Shown here: in pieces, positions 58,378 through 64,000 of the stretch
Layout: each line of letters begins with the position of its first letter
Position numbering within the stretch: the stretch's first letter is position 1
Assembly: GCF_029227915.1 (NCBI RefSeq)
Contig: NC_079876.1
Coordinates: 30,229,828 to 30,293,827 of the forward strand
Reading direction: 5' to 3'
DNA length: 64,000 nt
DNA from: Hydractinia symbiolongicarpus
Taxonomy: Eukaryota; Cnidaria; Hydrozoa; Anthoathecata; Hydractiniidae
The notes under the pieces: model-generated
Told to the model about the DNA's origin: nothing
Database searches by the model: none
What the model saw: only the letters and a program-made list of their open reading frames with translations
Program-made: the position numbers and the translations under genes

Positions 58378-59404
58378 ATTAGGTTTTTTTGCAAAAAATT
58401 CATGACATATAGAAAAAAAAAATTCTTTCGAATGACATATTTTATATTCCATAAAATATTTGAAACATCCCTTTTTTCTGGAAAAAGCCTTTTCAGATGT
58501 GTTATATCCTTCACACCTTTGAGAGAATATGTGCAAAATGAGTTGAGCATATTTTTTGTAAACATTATGCATGATATGGAACTACGGTATAAATCTATGC
58601 ATAATAAAATGCATAGAATCATGTACTTTTGTCAAACGGTTGCAGAGATTTTAGGATTTGAAGGTTTTTTGATAACGTCATCAACCCGTCCATTCCGAGA
58701 CGGATGTTGGGACCCATTGAAAAAATTGCCCAAATTGGTCTTAGGTGGTTCCTAGTTACCCACACGGTTAAAAATCATTGACGTTACCACCTCATTTCCA
58801 CGTTATTTAGCCTAAAAGTTTTTGGTGTAATGTAATAGCTTCATTAATTTAAAAAATCATTTAAAAAAATCAAAGTTAAGGAGTATGCATATGAGCTTTC
58901 TCTTGTAACCTGACTTTTGTTTGTTAATAATTCTGAACGTGTGCATGCATATTCAGCATAAAGAAAAAGTTAACACTTCCATGAGGTTTCTGCATACTCA
59001 GCTCACACATTTTCATAACACCTACGAAAATCTTTAAAAACAAATATCTCGTTAGTAAATCTTCGCATACATGCCTTTACGTTTGTGGTCTCTTTTTCTG
59101 AAGCTGAAATTTTTGGTAATGGAAAGCTGAATAAATTATGCACAAAAGGTTCCCGGATTTTTTGTATAAATTATTGATTAGCGAATTATGACGACAGAAA
59201 GAAAAAAATATGCATTTTTTGAATGATTATATATAATTACAAATAAATACATCTGACGAAAATGACACCATCAAAAAAGTCTTTTATCAAGCATTCAGAA
59301 ACAAACAAAAAATATATATATTTTTATATATATTTTTTTGTTGATAAATTATAAGCGTTTTTATGAGACTAGTGGGTTTTTTCCTTTACAGTATATAACC
59401 TTAA
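58378..59404. other. Gene-free right end of copy 2
   Basis: Homologous to 21375-22717 with one larger deletion (the part matching about 21600-21920) and scattered substitutions. It ends at the empty piggyBac site TTAA. Confidence 0.6.
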
Positions 59405-59504
59405 TACTGATACATGTTCTAAGTAAATTTTGTACACTTTAGAGATTAGACTAGAAAATATAAGACATTTGTTTTTTTATTTACCTAACTGCAACATAAC
59501 AAGA

Positions 59505-59760
59505 GTGGCGCCGTAGTTTAGTGGTTACCACTCTTGTACTTTGTGTGGGCGACTGAGGTTCCATTCCCTTTGGCGTCGATTCAATATGGGCAATTGAATA
59601 TTATCGCAGTCCCGGGTTAACCCAAGCCATATGAGGGGAATTGGGAAGATGGTGCACTGTGTGGGTCATTGGATATTGCAGGAAGTTGTCTGCCAGAGCG
59701 CTGACCCTACTTGAGTTTGTTGAGCTCAAAGAGAACATTAAATACTCCAGGACTTCCCAT
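59505..59760 (+). mobile_element. tRNA-derived SINE
   Basis: The head reads GGCGCCGTAGTTTAGTGG, then TTACCAC, and later GAGGTTCCATTCCC and GGCGTC. This is a tRNA-like layout with A and B boxes and partly pairing ends. The body GGGTTAACCCAAGCCATATG, then AGGGGAATTGGG, is shared with the SINE at 8249-8420. The 3' limit is uncertain. The same head starts again at 63988. Confidence 0.7.
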
Positions 59761-60535
59761 CAAAGCCATGGCCCCTCTTGGAAAAAAATATACAGTGTAT
59801 ATCCCTCAGCATTTGTGAGGCTAGCCATGTAAGATATGCACATCTCTAATCTTTTTTTAGTTCGTTATAAGACTTGTAATTAAAAAAATTGTAAAGCATG
59901 TTGCAAGCTGGAACCAAAGTTCAGGAACCTTTATAACATTAGCAAAAGCAGAAAACTACATCAATGGAACGGAATGGAAGTCAAATGATACATGCATATT
60001 TTTACACAGGGAAGTAATTTCCAATATATATTAAAGAATTAGGGACTTGAAAATATAGAATATTCACCATTAGGAGAAACTTGTAACCATGAGGATATTT
60101 TGAAATGAAATTTTACACACAAGATAATATCTGATGTGACACTAAGTCCTCTATCTGGCATATATATAAGAGTTCCACAGCGTAGCCTATCTCATAGCGT
60201 AGATAGAGTACACAGTAGCTTTAGCTAGTAGCTAAGGTACTGCACTCTACTACACTCACTCGTTCTCTTGGTTGGCAGAAACTTTAAACCACAAAGTTTA
60301 TGGAAGGTTTTTGAGTATGGCTAATCTAGCTAAACTCGTAATCTTTTTATCTTTTTTGAGATAATTATATTGATAGGTAAAGAAATAGCCTGATTAGCTA
60401 TCAGGGTAAAAGCAGTCACAACAAGACTTCCTTTTCTTTTCAGTTTTGCTTACCTCCCTTACCTATAGGTTAATCTTAAAATTTCCATAAAATATTAGTA
60501 CAGAACAGAAAAAGCATTTCTGTCGCAAATAGTGT
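59761..60535. other. Gene-free sequence before the inverted-repeat transposon
   Basis: AT-rich. Contains a TATATATAAGAG motif at 60162 and a run of AGTAGCTTTAGCTAGTAGCT near 60212, but no gene that would make use of them is seen. Confidence 0.4.
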
Positions 60536-60680
60536 TTTTCCTACGATGGCCCCTATGGCTCACTTCTCTTCCAAATCAAAAACACTTCTCTTCTATATAA
60601 CGAAACACTTCTCTTCTGTATTTTGACACTTCTCTTTAGTGTTTTGACACTTCTCTTCTACACTTAACACTTCTCTGCAT

Positions 60681-61836
60681 GTGGCTCTTTACAACTTGAA
60701 TTCTAAAATCTGGTCTGCAATTTTACATCATTGGTCCGTAATTTTAACCTTTTGTGAGGTTTATTACACGGGACCAGTCCCCTCGCCATGTGACATTTTT
60801 TCAACAAGAATAAGGTCTGATGCTGGTACTGAAAACTGTATTTTGGAAGCTGTTGAGATTGCATTAAGATCTCAGCATAATGACGAATATGCTGGCACTG
60901 GCAGTTTTATTGTTGGTACACCAACAGCTAAACAAAGAAGTGAGTTTTTTTGGTCACAACTTTCAAAAGACAGACCAAGTTGGTGGAGGTTATTTTTAGG
61001 GAACTTGCACTTAGGATTTTTAGATGCTGGTGAAGTACTCATTGCCGAATGTGTACGCTACTGCTTTAAGGATTTGATCAGAAAGAACCTTAATGAATTT
61101 GCGATCTGTTGGAATCAACATCTGTTAGCACCAAGCAAAGGTGCTACTGCTCCCCATGGAAGGCCTGATACATTGTACTTTGTTCCAGAATTATATTGTT
61201 GCGAGTCTTTTAAAAAAAACTTTAGATCTTAATGAGCTAGAAGAATTTAGCGAACTATCTGTACCAGATCACGATAATGAGCCTGAATTTTGCGGAAACA
61301 GTTCTTCCAATGGAGGGTTTCTCCAAACTTAAAGGTTACCTCCCGTGAAAAATCAAGTTGAGCTCATTTGAAAGAGCTAGAAAGGTTGTCTAGGAATTTA
61401 AACATTTTTTTAAAAATTCTTGATTGGTTCTTTAGAATTTGGACTAAGAAAATTCAATAATTATGCATGATGTCTGCAAGGGAGTTAATTTAACATTTTT
61501 GAAAAGCCATATAGAGTTAAAAAGATTTTCTGGCCATTCACTTTGAAGGGTTTTGAACATTTTACATAATTTTTTTATTTAGTTACCATAATTATGCTCA
61601 ATGTATACTCATGATGTCATAATTTCGCATAATTAGCGCTACTTTTAAGACAAATATCTCGAGAACGGATAAAGATTTTTCAAAAAAATAAAAAAAGATT
61701 TATAGACAACTTTCAAAGATCTTTAATATGAGCTCAACTTGATCTTTAGCGGTGGGGAACCTTTAAGCCAGATACAGCTCATGAAGCTATTGATTATTAT
61801 ATTGACTTGATTTATGCAGTCAAAAGATATATGTAA
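60681..61836 (+). pseudogene. Integrase-core-like (DDE) transposase fragment
   Basis: From about 60770 the frame reads TRIRSDAGTENCILEA (second catalytic Asp region), GSFIVGTPTAKQRSEFFW (expected Glu region), NEFAICWNQHLLAPSKG and HGRPDTLYFVPELY. This is the C-terminal half of a family of integrase-core proteins common in animal and fungal transposons. The first catalytic Asp and N-terminal half are missing. A run of eight A near 61215 changes the frame (continuing as LDLNELEEFSELS). A nested MITE at 61329-61769 separates the last codons (DTAHEAIDYYIDLIYAVKRY, stop at 61834). It cannot encode an active enzyme. Confidence 0.75.
61329..61769. mobile_element. Nested MITE with AAAGGTT..CAAGTTGAGCTCAT inverted ends
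   Basis: The left end TTAAAGGTTACCTCCC, then AATCAAGTTGAGCTCATTTG, and the right end read inverted TTAAAGGTTCCCCACC, then GATCAAGTTGAGCTCATATT, match over about 44 bp with several mismatches. It splits the integrase-like frame. Confidence 0.75.
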
Positions 61837-62587
61837 TACAACACCTGTAACAATGTAAAATACTTGGATTTTAGAAATATATATCTTGTTTTTTCAAAAC
61901 CACGAGTTCTTTTCCTAACATTGCTGCAAAAAAAATATCTTGGTTTTTGTAAACCACGAGTTCTGTTCCTAAGAGACATCACAATCAATGTTTATTCCCG
62001 GATAAAGTAGGGTCAATTGTAAGCCGCAAAACGTTCTAGTTTCGCCGAATCGCAATTATAAAAGTTCAAAGTTAGTGGAAACTAGATAAAAATAAAGCAA
62101 TCTCGTATTACGCTTCTGGGACCGTATAAGAATATAGCTTGAAATTTTGCTTTTTTTTCCCGCGAAAAATCTAATTTTGTAGAAACGTTAATATGCCCCG
62201 TAAGAATTTATGCAAACTTTACTGGGTTCAAAATTTCCTATGTGCAGGGGGCCAGGGGTGTGCCATTTATTCATAAACAAGATCTGGATAAATTCATATA
62301 TTAAGGACCAGATTCAGTCTGGGAAATTTTCAAGCTTATGGAAGAGAAGTGTTTCGCACTGGGAAGAGAAGTGTTTCGCACTTAGAAGAGAAGTGTTTCG
62401 AACGGAAGAGAACTTTGGGTATCAAAGTAGAGAAGTTTTTTATACAGAAGAGAAGTGTTTTTATACAGAAGAGAAGTGTTGTTATACAGAAGAGAAGTGT
62501 TGTTATACAGAAGAGAAGTGTTTTGGCTAAGAAGAGAAGTGTTTTGATTGAGAAGAGAAGTGAGCCATAGGGGCCATCGTATTTTCC

Positions 62588-63253
62588 ACACTTTGGTCAC
62601 TTCTTCTCCGCCATATTGACATAGCTTTTCGTTAAAACTTTCGGAATTTATCCGATTTTTTACGTCATGAAGTTGCTCAGTAAGGACCGAGCCATACGGC
62701 TTTGACTTCATTTAGCACCGGGCTAAATGGTCCCGACACATATAAATACTAAATAAAGGCCTCGCCGAAGCTTTTATTCAAGATGATGGCGATCGGATTT
62801 TTGGATTTGCATGGAAGTAGATTTTTCAACACTGTTTTGTTTTGAGAAAGTTTTGAGATTAAGTTGTATTAAAGTGAGAGGTTAGTTTTTGAATTAGACC
62901 CTTCATTTCTGCATAACTTAGCTTACATATCTGCTGCTGAAAAATCATGTTATGGTTAGTCTAGGAAAAAAATAAAATAATAATGTATTTTTGTGAGTTT
63001 TAAGTGACTCATGATAAGCATTTTGCTTTGCAGTTGTCCTCTGTCCAGTCGCAAAGAAAGAACTTTTGAACTTTCTTAACCTGCTACAAATACATATTTA
63101 CTATTACTACTCATACGTTAAAGAAATTATAAAAGAACCTTTTTACTTTGCAGAGGTAACTAGCTAGATGTGTGTATATATTTGACGTTACCAACCTTAC
63201 AAATATCAAAGGAATTGCCACCTGCCTATTTTTAGATAAGGAGTCCTAAAGTC
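62588..63253. other. Gene-free sequence
   Basis: No ORF with recognisable content and no repeat that I can define. Confidence 0.4.
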
Positions 63254-63313
63254 CTCATTTTGATCTATTCCAGACCCAATTAGCTCATTTTGATCTATTC
63301 CAGACCCAATTAG
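63254..63313. repeat. Perfect 30-bp tandem duplication
   Basis: CTCATTTTGATCTATTCCAG, then ACCCAATTAG, occurs twice back to back, immediately left of the MITE end. Confidence 0.9.
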
Positions 63314-63718
63314 GCCACCATTAAAAATATGTTGTGTTCGCGTCCTGAAGACCCCGCAAAAATGAGTCGGTCGGGCAGTCGGGCGTATTTTTTCCCGGAA
63401 TTTCAGTTCGGAGCAAGCAAATTCGTTCCCAGGGCCAAGACAGTATAGCGCCACCTGCCATCGTTTGTAGACCATTTCTCTCCACCCTGTAAACTGTCAG
63501 TAGCCACAGGAGTGCCCTAAAGGAATTAATTTTTAACCAAAATTAATTTTCGATTGTCAATTTTGCATAAATTTGTTCTGGCGAAAAAAAATTTCTTTTT
63601 GAAAAATTTTTCGCGAATTTTTTTCCCGGTCTTTTTCCGACTTATCGAGTCGGGTTTTTATTACCAAAAGTGAGTCGGTCGTAGGATGCGAACACAACAT
63701 ATTTTTGATGACGGCCTT
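63311..63718. mobile_element. MITE with AAAAATATGTTGTGTTCGC inverted ends
   Basis: Left AGGCC..CAT.AAAAATATGTTG, then TGTTCGCGTCC; the right end is its inverted match (GGATGCGAACACAACATATT at about 63684). GAGTCGGTCG is also found just inside both ends, in the same orientation. No ORF with recognisable content. Confidence 0.7.
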
Positions 63719-63987
63719 AGCTAAAGGGTCCTCACTCTGCCAGAGGCAAATCTCTGCAACATCTGCCCGCCCACACCACAGTGTGCCACCACAGTGTGCC
63801 ATTGTTCTCTACGAAATTTTTTGTGCTTGTACGAAAATGACTAATTTTGTACAAAGACGTGCATTACAATTGGTCACTCTCTCCGCCTCAGCAAAAAAGC
63901 CCAACTTTGTACAGTAAATGACGTGGTATGGAACACCATCTTCCCTATTTCCTTTATATGGTACGGTTTATATGGTATGGTACTTAG

Positions 63988-64000
63988 TGGCGCCGTAGAT
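63988..64000 (+). mobile_element. Start of a second tRNA-like SINE head, cut by the window
   Basis: TGGCGCCGTAGAT matches the first bases of the SINE at 59505. Too short to say more. Confidence 0.35.

Larger units (their letters stand above)
60542..62581 (+). mobile_element. 2.04-kb DNA transposon, 30-bp perfect inverted ends, 6-bp target duplication
   Basis: The inverted ends 60542-60571 and 62552-62581 are perfect complements (start TACGATGGCCCCTATGG). The target duplication TTTTCC is at 60536-60541 and 62582-62587. Inside the ends are arrays of AGAAGAGAAGTGTT: about six at the left in inverted orientation (60561-60670) and about eleven at the right (62340-62560). The interior has an integrase-like fragment and a nested MITE. 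A retroviral-integrase-like DDE gene with a 6-bp duplication recalls the IS3EU-type superfamily; that assignment is from memory and tentative. Confidence 0.87.

Noticed and set aside
59641-59832. 63-residue ORF
   Set aside because: It overlaps the SINE body and has no recognisable content.

Overview
This is an AT-rich, intron-rich animal genome window, most likely from a cnidarian (a hydrozoan-like genome would fit; this is inferred from gene structure, low GC and the mobile-element mix, not proven). Introns have GT-AG ends, and two housekeeping genes are readable exon by exon. No bacterial-type features are present.

Layout. (1) 1-4339, minus strand: a multi-exon gene running off the left edge. 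It encodes a Death-like domain, a P-loop NTPase/helicase-like module and a very acidic/basic tail. (2) 5177-22717: copy 1 of a large duplicated segment with ALG6 (14 exons, complete) and CCDC174 (2 exons, complete), both minus strand. (3) 22718-31109: a piggyBac transposon inserted at TTAA and broken by stops and a frameshift, itself interrupted by a Ty3/gypsy-type retrotransposon whose 5' end is missing. (4) 31110-59404: copy 2 of the duplicated segment, again with complete ALG6 and CCDC174. It is enlarged by an 8.3-kb insert in a GATA microsatellite that carries a decayed Crypton-like tyrosine-recombinase gene, by a LINE fragment, and by a 1.9-kb element built of short covarying hairpins. 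(5) 59405-64000: repeats only. These are a tRNA-derived SINE, a 2.04-kb DNA transposon with perfect 30-bp inverted ends and a 6-bp target duplication holding an integrase-like fragment, and MITEs.

The two copies are nearly identical over about 9.6 kb (including a hypervariable-type minisatellite of about 40 units), then abruptly more divergent from about 14775/40708 onward. Together with a retrotransposon cut off exactly at the 31110 junction, this means either a recent rearrangement with gene conversion or a false duplication from joining two haplotypes. It must be settled before counting gene copies.

Functionally, ALG6 (ER N-glycan precursor glucosylation) and CCDC174 (nuclear, RNA-processing associated) are unrelated neighbours. 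The most unusual items are the hairpin array at 56456-58377, the Death/NTPase gene, the GATA-embedded Crypton-like insert, the inverted-repeat transposon at 60542-62581, and the ALG6 intron minisatellite made of repeated splice-acceptor-like units.
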